64,000 nt of DNA from NCBI GenBank assembly GCA_022702545.1, contig JAHRBC010000002.1:7440001-7504000 (forward strand). Direction: 5' to 3'. Below the pieces are notes generated by a model. The model had not been told where the DNA came from. It ran no database searches and saw only the letters and a program-made list of their open reading frames with translations. Source of the stretch: Phycomyces nitens (Eukaryota; Mucoromycota; Mucoromycetes; Mucorales; Phycomycetaceae). Position numbers and translations under genes: made by a program. Within the stretch, counting starts at the first letter, position 1; every line of letters begins with the position of its first letter. Below are positions 23,597 to 36,448 of this stretch, one piece after another.

Positions 23597-24792
23597 TTAA
23601 TTTCTAATGGCCCATTCAGGCAGGGGAGGGACCATTCCCTCCGGGTCTGCTACTTTATTGACGTGGCCAAACTTTCAACGAAGCATCTGACGATGTCTTG
23701 TTCCCAAGCCGGCAAGCACGTAGTCATTGACGAGTTCAAGGAAATGATTGAACTAAAATATTCATTAGTATTCTATAAAAATAATAAACAATATTCTTTG
23801 CGAATTTATTTACCTCGTTGCTTCGCCAGCTTGGGTTCACAGTGAGGATGCGACGCCCGAACGAAGCATCGCTCCCCTCATCATCAGACTCACCCTCAGA
23901 CATTGCTGCCTTTTGAATGAGATTGCTACAGTCCCGGTCCATTTCTTGGTCAATCGCCGCCTTGTTATTGGAGTATGCCTCCCGGCGGCGAGTGAGATGC
24001 TGATGAAATATATGATTGTCAATTGAGTTAATAGGAATCCTTTTCATAATAAAAATAATAACTCACGTCCGCCTGATGGCCATTTCTTCTTGAGCGAGCA
24101 TTTGCTTCTGCTCGCTTCTCAAAAGACTTCTTCTCCTGAGTCCGCCTTCCATTGAAGTTGGTGTATATATACCGGCGGAGGTCAGGGTACCTCAACCCAG
24201 ACTCGAGAAACCTTGGCTGGAGATAGGCCATTATCTTGAGTACCAACTCTTTGTTGGGACTCTCATTAAAGGCCACGTCCGTTCTCCAGCTAGGCTTTCG
24301 GTTGTTAGCCTCAACCAAGTCTGGGTTGTTGGACCTGAAGTTTTGGATCTTCAGGTAGCGTCTGATGAAGCCCTAATATATTTTTAGAAGGTATTAGACT
24401 AGCAATATATTTTAATAGTATATACTCATATACGCGCGGTTGGTTTCCTGCATTTGAGGAGCTTCAAACGCAGCAAGTACAACCACAGTAGGGGAGAGAC
24501 GAGCAGCAGCAACGGGAGCACCAACAATGAGGGCAGCAGCAACAGAAGCAGCAGCAACGGGGGCAGAAGAAGTTGCCCCAGGGACATTTCCAAAACTATC
24601 TAAGATGGCAATGGTACTGGCACCATCTTGGATGATAACACCAAGCCTGGTGTCCATAGTGGCTAGCCTAGTGCCAACAGAACGCACCTCTCCAGTCACA
24701 TTGGACAAACCAGCCTCCACACTGGTCAATCTGTCCATCAATTCCCTGAACTCGTTGGTTGTTTGAGGAGCAATTGCACGTCTGTTTGCCAT
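23597..24792 (-). pseudogene. TNPA-like accessory gene of element D (lost splice donor)
   Basis: The exons, in transcript order, are 24430-24792, 24067-24372, 23814-23999 and 23597-23752. They have the same lengths as in E, apart from a shorter Ala/Val run in exon 1. The exon-1 donor is ATGAGT where E has GTGAGT (the changed base is at 24429), so normal splicing would fail and the frame would end soon after in the intron. All four exons are otherwise open. The N-terminus is MANRRAIAP with a helical segment (LMDRLTSVEAGLSNV), followed by the basic VEANNRKPSWRTDV block, MSEGESDDEGSD and FNHFLELVD-type tail. Confidence 0.75.
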
Positions 24793-25330
24793 AATCTACA
24801 AAATATCAAATAATAATTTTCAATTGTTAATTGTCTTTATTTCATGGGATCTCATATAAAATATGTAATGTCTTATACATACAATTGATATTTGTTTTAT
24901 TGAAAGGTTTTGGGAAGCAGAAGGGTGTGTTGTGTGTGAACAGGCCTTTGAGAATATAAAATACAGAGTATTTATAAAAAAAAGAGTTTGATGAGTGGAT
25001 CCAAACACTTCTTGTACACACTAATGAATGGCTCCATTTGTTTTTAGATTCTATCCATTACACCTATTCTGTCTCTGTTTCAAATTATATGTCCTTGTAT
25101 TCTTTTCTTTTTTGCTCTTTTTTCCTTTCCCTCGTTTCCTATATCCGGGCCCATTTTTTCTTTCTTTTTTACACCTCTTTACACTAAAAAATTGGTGGCT
25201 TCTTTATAAACATGCACTCATTCCAATACATCCTGCCTGCATTGCTCATCCAAACAATCCGTGGTCAGTTGAATGTGCCTTTAGCATCTTGCAAATTATC
25301 CTGACTCTCTTTTTTTTTTATTTTATAGAC

Positions 25331-25437
25331 CGCTAAACTTAGGGGCACGACGTTTTCAGATGGGGCATGACGTTTTTGAGCAGGCACGACGTTTTGATTT
25401 TACCGGACATTTTAATTGTGACTTGCTGTCTGGTGTC
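25331..25437 (+). repeat. MULE left terminal inverted repeat
   Basis: It matches the reverse of 30630-30724. The shared blocks are GGGCACGACGTTTTCAGATG, TTTTACCGGAC, GTGACTTG and GTCTGG. The left copy has one extra unit with another GCACGACG motif, so the GTCGTGCCC-type motif occurs three times here and twice on the right. Such motif clusters are likely transposase binding sites. Confidence 0.85.
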
Positions 25438-25647
25438 TAACAAATATATCTGGTCCCTAACACTGCAATATTTCTTCTATAAATGACATGCGTTAAAAAG
25501 GATTCTAATTCATAATGGAGGTGCAATATTAACTTTAGTTTGTATTCTCAATGTATATTTGTGCCATTGAGTGTATATTGTGGTAAAAAACTTTTGAGAA
25601 TATCCAAACACCATGATATCTAAAGATTGTATATCCTATCAAGAAAC

Positions 25648-25947
25648 GTCGTGTCCTGAGAAACGTTGTGCCCGCTTAAAATGTCGTGTCCTGAGAAATG
25701 TCGTGCCCGCTTAAAATGTTGTGTCCTGAGAAACGTCGTGCCCGCTTAAAATGTCATGTCCCAAGAAACGTCGTGCCTGCTTAAAATGTCGTGTCCTGAG
25801 AAACGTCATGCCCGCTTAAAATGTCGTGTCCTGAGAAACGTCGTGCCTGCTTACAATGTCGTGTCCCAAGAAACGTCGTGCCCGCTTAAAATGTCGTGTC
25901 CCGAGAAACGTCGTGCCCGCTTACAATGTCGTGTCCCGAGAAACGTC
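25648..25947 (+). repeat. 35-bp tandem array built from the MULE terminal motif
   Basis: Eight full 35-bp units plus a 20-bp partial unit, starting at 25648, 25683, 25718 and so on. Each unit contains two GTCGTG(C/T)CC motifs spaced 17-18 bp apart, the same motif as in the terminal repeats. Units differ at a few bases, mostly C/T and G/A. It is probably a subterminal array of transposase binding sites. Confidence 0.9.
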
Positions 25948-27388
25948 TGCTCCCATCCAGAGTTATCTGAGTTAAAAAAATTCAAAATGTCATGCCCAAC
26001 AACGAAATGATCTTACTCGTTATTTTTATTAAAAATAAATTTTAAGATAGTGTATATCTTTTTAAAACATATTCAACTATTATAATAGCTGCTTTATTCT
26101 TAAATATGAATTTTTTTCATAGTATTTATAAAAAAGCAAAGTCTAATGAGATATGTTGTGTAGCATCAAAAAATATGTGGTGTCACAGTAAACCACGAAA
26201 AACAGCAAAAAAATATCAATTAGTTTCGCAAATATTTTCAATGAATTTGATAATCAAGAATAAATATGTATTGCACTTCACATTTACATTTAGAGTATTT
26301 AAAAGAATTATTTTATTATATTATAATAATTTGGTATATTATACTTTTTTATACTATATATTCTCACTGTAACTATCAAGTGAAAGAATCAAAGACTTTG
26401 TCTGAAGAAAATCTAATATTTGCGAATATTGTGATGTGTTCAAATTCCATAGACAAATGAAATACATTTATGGGTTGATGAGTAAGCATTTTGTGGCTTA
26501 ATCTGAACTTGGAATCATATATTTATCATTTTCTGCGATTTATGTATAAAATAAAATAATCCATGCAAACTAGACATTTTCTGAAAACTTTGATGATGAA
26601 CAGGTTGCCATTGATGGCTTGCAGGTCTATAAAAGTTTACACGATTATAGATATATTTTTTTTACATAACATACCTGTTTTTATTTTTTATTTTTTTATT
26701 TTAATTCTTGTTTTAAAATGTCTTTCTTGTATTTCATTACAATATATTCAAGAGATATTTCATCAAAAATATAAAAAATAAAAAAATATCTAAAAATTGT
26801 CAAACAAATTAGAAATTCAAAAATATATAAGTAATATATAGATACTGCAAAAGTTTGATAAAAAATAAATGAGAAAAAAGTGATTCTACAACCAAATACA
26901 TTTTATTTTTTCATTGAAAAAATCCAAAATTTTCACATATTATAATCATTTCCTAATAATTGAGTGATTAGAATCAAATGAAAATTACTTTGTACATTTT
27001 ACTATCTTATCGCTACCTTTACTTAAAATTACATTGTTATATCTGTTGAAATGATTGATTAATCACTTGAATACTCAAGGTATCACATATCTCAAAGAGA
27101 TTTGGATCGATCAGTGTAACATAAATCTTAATTTATGAGCTGTGATTTGTTGATTGTGTTTGTAATTAGCAGGGTAAACGAATTCCCATGAATAGTTTTC
27201 ATGCAAAGGCAGTACAGAGGATCATTAAACTTGTGAGTGATGGACTTGGATTAATACAAAGAAACAAATTGATATAATGGATATATTTAAGAGAAGTCTA
27301 GCTAATAAAGTGAACGATAAGTATGATAATAATAATAGAAGTAAAGAATAAAAGAAATACAAAAATAGGAGAGATAAACATAGAAAAA

Positions 27389-30300
27389 TTAATTAATATT
27401 AGTAAGATCAATGGTTTCTTCTGAACACGGAGCAAGAGAAAGCATTGCATTTCTGCAATCATGCTTGTTGAACTCTTTATACTTGTTCCAGTAATTGTCG
27501 AAGTTGTCAGGGATATTGTTCTGGTGACACCCAAGAAAGAATAGCTCTGATATTGTTGGCCATTTTCTGGATGCATTTCTTGATAAATCGACTGTTGTCC
27601 AGTGATTGTTGTTAACATGATTCAAGATCAGAGGTTGTTTGTTTGATTGTTTTGTTTTTGGAAGGCAGAAAGGCAGGAAAGAGGCGGATGGAATTGAAGG
27701 GTTGTCTGAATAGACACAGACTGGTCTTTGGTAAGTATCCACAGCTAACTGAACACAGTCGGGTGTGCTAAACCACATACTGGCATTTGTGTATCCTGGG
27801 ATTGTTGTATCGTTGTTGTTGTTGCTGTCAAGATTGGAGCCGTGTTTCACAATTTCCTCCAATTGTTTGACATCCGTGCCAAAGGTACTGGCATAAAGCA
27901 TGCTGTGCTGAGGAAGTGCAGCAAGCATGTCCCTTTTTACAAGCGGGAACTTGTTTTGATCCTTGTAGATCAAGTGTGCCAGCACACGAAATCCACACCA
28001 TCCATCAGGAATTGGGTTAAACCCACCCTTGATATCATTTGATATCTCTTTCGAGACAGGAAAGGTTGGCTCATACTTGGCCCTTTTTCCAACAGATGTA
28101 CGACAGTCATACTCATACTCATCTTGGGCCGTGGCAGGTCTCTTGAACCCTTTTTTGAATGGAGCATCGACTAAATATATGGCTATTAATCAATATTGTT
28201 TTTGGCAGTAAATTATCCTTGAAAAACAATTCTTACCTGGGTCGAGAGGCTCTTGTTTAATTTTTTTAATATTTTTTGTGTTTTCTTCACATTTGCAACT
28301 TCTGCATTCTTATGAGCCCTCTTCCTTGCCTCCAGCTTAATCATGGCCTTAAGGCCAGCCTATAATTTTAGAAAACTGTTAGTATAATCTCTTATTTTGA
28401 TATATATATATGCGTGTGTATCTATCTTACCCGTCCTGACAAAATGCTGGTCTTTCTCCAAATTGCGTGACCAAAGTCCTTTGGCAAGTACTTTGGGCGA
28501 CTGCTACCCTTGCGCCTTCCGGGGAACTTGACGTCTTCTGGGGCCTGGAGCTTGATAGGAGGGTGGCTTTGTTTATTGTGGTAGCCAGCCACAACAGACC
28601 TGATCTTCTCCAAAAGCTCATGGACTTGTTGGCCACCTTCGCATGAACAAAAAAGGTTCTCCAGTTGAATTACTTCTTTCATCCATGGCTCTGCCTCTTC
28701 AAAAGCCGGAGTAGTCGCCTTGATTCCATTGGAAGAGGTATCTAGTGTACCTGGATTTATAATCCATCTCTCTGGAATATCAGGGATTTGCAGATCTCTT
28801 CCAACAGGCAATGTGTGACGACAGGGTAGACCATACTGGATCTTTGCCTTGCATTGGCAATCTCTATCACTGTTCTCCTGCAAGCGAATTTCTTGATTGA
28901 TCACAAGTAAGGCTCGCTTGTTTACTCTCATAAAGAGTTGGGCCAACAATTGGTTCCTTCCAACAAGAGCATCAATCCTGTTGGTTTCTCTTATTCTGGT
29001 GGCCCGGAAATCCATTTCCAACCACTCAACATATTTGGCTATGTTCTCAAAAGCCAACTCAAGAGAAGAGATTGAGGATATGCCTTTCTTTAAAGCCTGA
29101 TGGCCACTTTCCACTCGTTGGGTAGTGGTACATCCAAAGTGCATATACTGAGATGTCAGATAGCCTGCCCACTTCTCACGGCATTTGATCCACCTGTTGG
29201 TAAAGTATACCGACACTGGAACACTGTCTTTCCCATCTTCAATATCCACACCAGCAGAAATGTTGTCAAACTTTTTATGTGCCAGGTCAAAATCCTCTTT
29301 TGTTGTACTATGGATCATGCTGCTGACATGCTCCATTAGCATTTCCTTGGTCTTTACAGACCCGAACCTCCCAGAGACTGCCTTCTCAACACCGTTCAAC
29401 ATGTGCCAGTAGCATAACAGCTTGATGTTCTCCGGAAACACGATGTCAAGAGAGTTCATCAATGCAGCACATTTATCTGTTACAAACAGAGTGGCTGACT
29501 TGTTGCCTTCAAAAACAAGCAATTTGACCTGTTCGAGAAACCAGAGATATGAAGCCTGTTGTTCATTTGAAACCCAGGCGAAAGCAATAGGAAAAGATTT
29601 AAGAGTCTCCCCTCCAAGACTATGGATTCCTTCCACACAAATGAGCGGCATCCCGAGATTGTTGGTGGAGTAAGTTGCGTCTACAACCATTACCTCAGAG
29701 AAACGACGGGCTCTCTCAAGCATCTTTGGATGGGCAAACATAATCCTCTCGAGGGACCCGTTCTTGCTCACAACATAGCGAACTTGATATCCCTTTGCTT
29801 CCATGGCCTTCACAAGTTTTGTTCCAGCATTCTCAACAACGGGAGCAGAAACCCGAGCAAATGCAGCCTTCATGTTGTCAATGTCACTTATATACAACTT
29901 ATGGCCAGGGGTGGTGTCATCGTTAATTGCTTTTTGGATCTCATGAGAAGTTGTCTTTACTCCAATAAGCTTCAGAATATCTCTGGCATCGTCCACAGTC
30001 ACCTTTGACAATCTGCCTTTCAGGGTCGATTCAAGACACTCATCATCAAGAGGATGATTGTGATATGCCTCAATATCATGGGTAGCTTTCAAAGGGAGAT
30101 ACCCTTTGATGCCCTTCTTGTAGGAAACCTTCAAGAGATAAGGGCAGCCAGTCATTCCACTCGATGGAATTCTTACTCTGTCTTTGTCTTTGATTTTGCG
30201 GGTGTTCTTATACTGTCCACCCTTGGAACATTTCAAGTAAACTTGAGTTGGTTTACGGTCTTTAATTGTCAGGCTAAAGTTATTCGCAAGGGCATACTCT

Positions 30301-30470
30301 TGCATCTTTCCAATTGCCATGGTCATGTCATGGTAGCCATTAGCAGGTGGGGTTGGAAGGGCTTGTTGAACAGGATAGTATTCCTTTCCGTCGATGAAAA
30401 TGGTTTCTTTATTGGTAGGGTTCATAATGAAGTGAGTTCTATAAAGTATTTGTAATTTCAAGTTGGTCAT
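27389..30470 (-). CDS. MULE transposase with FAR1-like, DDE, SWIM and C-terminal OTU domains
   Basis: The exons, in transcript order, are 28431-30470, 28237-28359 and 27389-28170. The start may instead be the second ATG (MNPTNKE, 30425). Exon 1 has a FAR1/WRKY-GCM1-like zinc region (KCSKGG, GCPYLLKV, HDIEAYHNHPL), the MULE core (VVDATYSTNNLGMPL, FVTDKCAALM, CYWHML) and a SWIM finger (CQC...LPCRH). Exon 3 encodes an OTU-type cysteine protease signature, DGWCGFRVLAHL, with a likely catalytic histidine in NNNHWTTVDL. With the obvious splice sites, exon 2 and the OTU frame are out of register by one base. A shift in the A-run near 28270 would give KQEPLDP continuing into DAPFKKGFKRP, so a 1-nt homopolymer loss is likely. 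The OTU domain may cleave ubiquitin-like conjugates, but that is inference. Confidence 0.8.
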
Positions 30471-30629
30471 GAGAAAAGTGATCTTGTTGTAATCTCTGGG
30501 GAAATCACTAATGGAGACAATAGATGATTAGTTCTTACGAGATGAGTATACAAAAGAAGAGAAAGTTTTATTTAAAGTCTTTGAATATCTTTTTCAGGAC
30601 ACAACATTTTATTCCGTAAACTGGGAACA

Positions 30630-30724
30630 GGCACTAGATGCCAGACCACAAGTCACTTTCAGAAAGTCCGGTAAAACAGAAATGTCGTGCCCCATCTGAA
30701 AACGTCGTGCCCTTAAGATTGCTG
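30630..30724 (-). repeat. MULE right terminal inverted repeat
   Basis: The reverse complement of the left terminus, with two GTCGTGCCC motifs. It is followed directly by the 9-bp duplication TTTATAGAC at 30725-30733. Confidence 0.85.
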
Positions 30725-32199
30725 TTTATAGACCTCCTCAACTCACACAGCTTTATTATATGGTTCAATCATCAATATTGGGCTAAAAAAATCTTTTTGT
30801 GTCAAACGATTTTCTATTCTAACGTTGCTTATTTTATTGTAGACCACACCATCAATCACCCCATCTACCTCTTCCTTCATGTACAATTGTAATCATAATG
30901 GTATTATCTTTTTTTGGTCTTTATATTTTTTATAATATTATTCTGATCCTCTCTTTTTATCTTATAGCCTTCCACCACTCACACAGTCTATTATATTGGT
31001 ATCATCATCAGTGTCATGGTAACAAAGAACCTTTTGGTGTCAAACTTTTTTTTTCTCTAACGTTATTTATTCTACTTGGGTCACCCCCATCACCCCCTGT
31101 CCATCTCTTCCATCATCTACAACTGGTTATCATAATGGTAATGCCTTTTCTTGGTCTTTATCTCTTTCCATAATATTATTCTGGCTATTTACTAATATTG
31201 TTCTATACTCTTAATAAGAATCTATTATTGGTCATCACGTAACATCCCTCTACTTAATTGTCAACTCTGTTTCTGGTATGCAAATCGATTATTCTATTAC
31301 CCAATTCACCCATACTAATTTACTTTACCTCATCTCTAGTCAATCTAATCATACAAGATGCCATGCCATGCCGCACAACTCAGCCCCACTTTGTCCGTTC
31401 TTATCCATCCCTTACAATGTAAGTATAAAATACCTCACATCTTGAACAACACCCGCACTTTTGAATATATGTCACTAATATAACTTTTATTGTATTAGAA
31501 TACTGCTGCAACCACCCAAATCGCCGTCGGTCTCTATTTTCAGATATTGTTCAGTAGTGAAGCACCCGATCCAAGTAGTATCAAGTAGGCCAGTAGAAGC
31601 GGCAAGGATAAACAGTAATAGTAATAGAGCTTGTGTACAGAACCATTCTATTCTTTCCAATAAACACAAATATAAACCATAAACCTAATAAGTACAGGGT
31701 ATAAAACAATGGGGGGGGATCATTCTATGCTTGATTGCACACACTGCAAAAAATAAAGAAATTGTAATAACATAAAAGTGGCAATACTGTACTATAAAGT
31801 GATGTTTTAACATAGGGTGGTTTTTTTTCTGACTATGAGACAAGCTACCTTGTCAGCTATCTCGTTGACGTGCTATCTAGTAGTGGATTTTTGAAATAAT
31901 ATGCCGCAGGTGAGGGCTGTTAGCACTTTCGGTGTACTGATCTGATCTGGAAAAACAAAAAGAAATATTTAAAAGTACGTTCTATTTTGGTGCCATATTT
32001 ATGGACCTGGAAATATTGGGAGAATCATATATTCATGAAAATACATGGTTGTGTATTTGTCGAAAATATTGAGCATACTCTTCATGAAAGCCAATTAAAT
32101 GAATGGATTGAAAGCTTCTTTATTCTTCTTCACCAGTAATATATCACCCATTATTTGATTTCCCGTTTATAATTGATTGGTAATGTTTTACGTTTTTAT

Positions 32200-33250
32200 T
32201 TTTATTAGAAAGAATAGAATGTTTCTAGGTTTAGGGTCTATTATTACGCCTATTCCTATGCCTAGCCGTTTCTACCCGGTTGCTTGCTGCTATTTGGATG
32301 GAATATTTTTCTACATAAAAAATACCTGCAAAAATATGAATATCCAGTGATTTTTTGGGCTGCGGGAGTGTTCTGTAAAAGATAAAGAAGTGTTAATGAT
32401 GTGGGGTACAAAGAGGAAATTTTTGTGTGACAAAAGATACTTACATTGCAAGAGATGGGCAAGAGTTGGCAAAGGGGACTTGAATTGTAAGGCTGGATAG
32501 GCTGTGTGGCGGGTTTTACTATAAAAAAGGGAATAAAAATTAATATGGGTGAACAGAGTGATGATATATTTAATTTACATACCAGGAGTCAAATGGGTTA
32601 TCAAAGTAGGGGGCATGGTGTGCAAAGAAAGACCAAAGTAGCCTATAAAACACATAATAATAATTATTAATAAATAGTCTGAATAATATTTTAGATAAGT
32701 AAAAAGAGATTTATAAAGAATATTACCTTTATGATTACAATCACGAATGATGGAGGAGGCCGATGGCATGAATAGAAAGGGCAGTCTACAATGGAATAGA
32801 GTCAGAGAGGGAACAAGTATGATTGAAAGAAAAAATTTTACCTGGTGACGATGGCATCCTTACATAAGTTGTTTGGCCAATCTAAGAGAGAAAGTGAAAA
32901 TACTTTTTATCATGATGACGGGACCAGTGAATGCGGCCAGTGAGTATTTGTCTAGATGGCCATTGTGGAAAGGATGAGTTGGAATGGGAGCGCACATCTA
33001 TGAAAAAGAGGTTAATTTGTGTGTATAAAGAGGTATAAAAAATGTCTTACCAGAGAAAGGCGCCGATATTAAAAAAGCAAACAAAAGGAAAAATAAAGGG
33101 AACCAAAGAAAAAGGAGAGAGTCTGAAAATTTTTTCACCTTTGAAACATGCTGCGGAAGGTGTGATGGATTGAGCCCAAAAACAATATCAAGGCCGATTT
33201 GCATCTCAGTGCTTCAAGACAATGGATGAACATCTTTATAGTCATTCAAA
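32200..33250 (-). other. Mini-exon region of element F (decayed copy)
   Basis: A diverged copy of A1 812-1860. The last putative exon (32262-32370 region) still reads NTPAAQKI.GYSYF. Many differences from A1 are CG to TG or CA. Function unknown. Confidence 0.35.
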
Positions 33251-33436
33251 ATGCCTATATATAAAGGCCTTTTTGATAGTATTCAACCTCTCTTACCTTT
33301 ACACCAACCCACACACACATACACTTACTTACTCACTCACCCAAACAGTTTTTGTATGTATATTATATTTATTTTTATTTCAATTGAACAAAAACTAATA
33401 ATTATAATCGAAATATACTTTACCATATTCTAGAAA

Positions 33437-34619
33437 ATGGTTAACCAAAGAAGATCAATTGCTCCTCGTCCTGCTACTGCTGACATGGATCTGATATTAG
33501 AAAAGCTTGTTGCCATGGAGAACAAGATGACCATTATGGAAAGCGAGATGGTGACATCAAACGCCAGACTTGTAACAATGGATTCCAGACTTGGTGTCAT
33601 TATTGTAGGAAACCGTGAGACTATCACTGCCATTGATAATTTCGTTGAGGCTGCTCCTGCTGCTCCTGCTGCTCCTGTTGCTCCTGCTGCCTCCACCAGT
33701 ACAACTAGCAATGTTGTTGTGGCGGATCCCATTGCTTTGTCAAACCCCAGCAAGAGAGTTTCCACAGAGGTCTATGTAAGTATTATACTAAAGAGGAAAG
33801 ACTATACTATCAGTTTGTTAACTTTTATATATTATTAGGCTGCGATCCGCAAATTCATGTGGAATCCAAAGTTTCAGTCAACTGTCCCAGCAGAAGTAGA
33901 GGCCAACAACAATAAGCCCAGGTAGAACACCGATGTTCACGTCAACGTGACTCCCAACAAGGAGTTGGTTGATCGAATGCTTGTCTACCTGGGGCGTAAG
34001 TTTGCTGGCGATGGAATGAGGCAAAAGGATCTTTGTGAGAGGCTCCACAAGAATTTCATTAGTAGATGCCAAAAAGTGAGAGAGTCTCCTGCTGTGAGGG
34101 TTGCGTTGAACAGACGTTCATGAAGATCTGGTCGTGCAAATGAAGTAAGTTGTTTGCAATATATTAAAAATCCATTAAACGCATATTAATAATAATATTT
34201 GTAGAACTATGCTCGTTGTTTGGCAGCATATGACAATAACAGGGCTGAGATCAACCAGGAGATGGGTTGGAACTGCATAGGTGCACTCCAAAAGAGAGCA
34301 ATGTCCGAGGGAGAATCAGATGACAAAGTCTCTGAAGCAGGAAGAAGACGTGTGGTTTGCACAATTTGCCCAAGTTGGAGAAGCAATGAATTGAGTTGTT
34401 GAGCTGATTATAAATAGTATATTGAATGACTATAGATTACTGATGCGCAATTGATAGTTTAACCGATTCATCCAAGTCGTTGACAAATTTGTTGGTCTCC
34501 AACTTGGAGCAAATGCTCATCAAATGTTGTCAAGGGTTTATGCCAGAACTGTGGACGTGGCAGTCCCGACTAATTTTAATCCCAGTCTTCCTCAGTGGGC
34601 TCTTAGACATGGGCTTTAA
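33437..34619 (+). pseudogene. TNPA-like accessory gene of element F (two stops, lost donor)
   Basis: The exon frame is as in A1: 33437-33775, 33839-34144, 34205-34390 and 34458-34619. Exon 2 has TAG at 33923-33925 (Trp in A1) and TGA at 34121-34123 (CGA Arg in A1). The exon-3 donor GTGAGT has become TTGAGT. Numerous CpG sites of A1 are TG or CA here (for example TTCGCACAATTCGCC has become TTTGCACAATTTGCC). The gene is inactive. Confidence 0.9.
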
Positions 34620-35214
34620 TAAAATATTTTTTTTATCTATCCATCTATTTTTTTTGACACGCGTTACGTTTTGACAACATTTATAAAGGCAATGCTATTT
34701 CTGTTTGTTTTTTTTATGAAAGAGAAAAGATATTTATTTATTTATTATATGTAAACACTGCAAAAAATAAAGAAATTCCAATAACGTAAAAGTGGCAATG
34801 CTGTACTATAAAGCGATGTTTTAACATAGGGTGGTTTTTTTTCCGACTATGAGACAAGCTACCTTGTCAGCTATCTCGTTGACGTGCTATCTAGTAGTGG
34901 ATTTTTGAAATAATGTGCCGCAGGTGAGGGCTGTTAGCACTTTCGGTGTACTGATCTGATCTGGAAAAACAAAAAGAAATATTTAAAAGTACGGTTCTAT
35001 TTTGGTGCCGTATTTATGGACCTGGAAATATTGGGAGAATCATATATTCATGAAAATACATGGTCGTGTATTTATCGAAAATATTGAGCATACTCTTCAT
35101 GAAAGCCAATTAAATGAATGGATTGAAAGCTTCTTTATCCTTCTTCACCAGTAATATATCACCCATTATTTGATTTCCCGTTTATAATTGATTGGTAATG
35201 TTTTACGTTTTTAT

Positions 35215-36263
35215 TTTTATTAGAAAGAATAGAATGTTTCTAGGTTCAGGGTCTACTATTACGCCTATTCCTATGCCTAGCCGTTTCTACCCGGTTGCTT
35301 GCTGCTATTTGGATGGAATATTTTTCTACATAAAAAATACCTGCAAAAATATGAATATCCAACGATTTTTTGGGCTGCGGGAGTGTTCTGTAAAAGATAA
35401 AGAAGTGTTATTGATATGGGATACAAAGAGGAAATTTTTGTGTGACAAAAGATACTTACATTGCAAGAGATGGGCAAGAGTGGGCAAAGGGGACTTGAAT
35501 TGTAAGGCTGGATGGGCTGTGTGGCGGGTTTTACTATAAAAAAGGGAATAAAAATTAATATGGGTGAACAGAGTGATGATATATTTAATTTACATACCAG
35601 GAGCCAAATGGGTTATCAAAGTAGGGGGCATGGTGTGCAAAGAAAGACCAAAGGAGCCTATAAAACACATAATAATAATTATTAATAAATAGTCTGAATA
35701 ATATTTTGAATAAGCAAAAAGAGATTTATAAAGAATATTACCTTTATGATTACAATCGCGAATGATGGAGGAGGCCGATGGCGTGAATAGACAGGGCAGT
35801 CTACAATGGAATAGAGTCAGAGAGGGAACAAGTATGATTGAAAGAAATTTTTTACCTGGTGCCGATGGCATCCTTATATAAGTTGTTTGGCTAATCTGAG
35901 AGAGAAGTGAAAATAATTTTTATCAAGATGATGGTACCAGTGAATGCGGCCAGTGAGTATTTGTCTAGATGGCCATTGTGGAAAGGATGAGTTGCAATGG
36001 GAGCGCACATCTATGAAAAAGAGGTTAATTTGTGTGTATAAAGAGGTATAAAAAATGTCTTACCAGAGAAAGGCGCCGATATCAAAAAGCAAGCAAAAGG
36101 AAAAATAAAGGGAACCAAAGAAAAAGGAGAGAATCTGAAAATTTTTTCACCTTTGAAACATGCTGCGGAAGGTGTGATGGATTGAGCCCAAAAACAATAT
36201 CAAGGCCGATTTGCATCTCAGTGCTTCAAGACAATAGAGGAACATCTTTATAGTCATTCAAAA
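35215..36263 (-). other. Mini-exon region of element A2 (putative third gene)
   Basis: Same as A1 812-1860, with the last putative exon ending in TAG at 35277. It is essentially identical to A1 and adds no independent evidence for coding. Confidence 0.4.
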
Positions 36264-36448
36264 TGCCTATATATAACGGCCTTTTTGATAGTATTCAACC
36301 TCTCTTACTTTTACAACAACCCACACACACACACACTTACTCACCCACCCACTCAAACAGTTTTTGTACGTATATTATATTTATTTTTATTTCAATTGAA
36401 CAAAAACTAATAATTATAATCGAAATATACTTTACCATATTCTAGAAA

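Larger units (their letters stand above)
25331..30724 (-). mobile_element. Mutator-like element (MULE) with OTU-containing gene
   Basis: A complete 5,394-bp insert with a 9-bp target duplication TTTATAGAC (25322-25330 and 30725-30733), which is typical of MULEs. The empty site is visible in E (44540-44560). The inverted ends share GGGCACGACGTTTTCAGATG and further blocks over about 95-110 bp. It contains a 35-bp tandem array (25648-25947) and one transposase gene (27389-30470, minus). The 25950-27388 interval is AT-rich, with only short spurious reading frames. Confidence 0.93.
25010..31700 (+). other. Mini-exon region of element D, interrupted by the MULE
   Basis: The plus-strand equivalent of the E region 43228-44840. 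Two roughly 237-bp repeat units remain (landmark CATAATGGTA at 30894 and 31131), against four in E. The last two putative exons (near 31340-31418 and 31500-31590) encode HNSAPLCPFLSIPYN and NTAATTQIAVG, almost as in E, and end in TAG. The MULE splits the region at 25330/30725. The region also holds pyrimidine-rich intron-like DNA. Its function is unknown. Confidence 0.35.
23089..31741 (-). mobile_element. CACTA/Plavaka-like element D (5' part of its transposase is left of the window)
   Basis: This is the same family as E, in inverted orientation. From left: the 3' end of the transposase (23089-23459, plus), the accessory gene (23597-24792, minus), then the mini-exon region from about 25010, interrupted by a MULE at 25331-30724, up to 31741 where element F begins. 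By comparison with E, about 380 bp and the terminus should follow, but they are not found after F. Element C split its transposase at 23088/23089. Confidence 0.8.

Noticed and set aside
25648..25947. CRISPR-like regular repeat
   Set aside because: The 35-bp units are directly adjacent with no unique spacers, lie in a eukaryotic transposon and contain its terminal motif. It is a tandem array.
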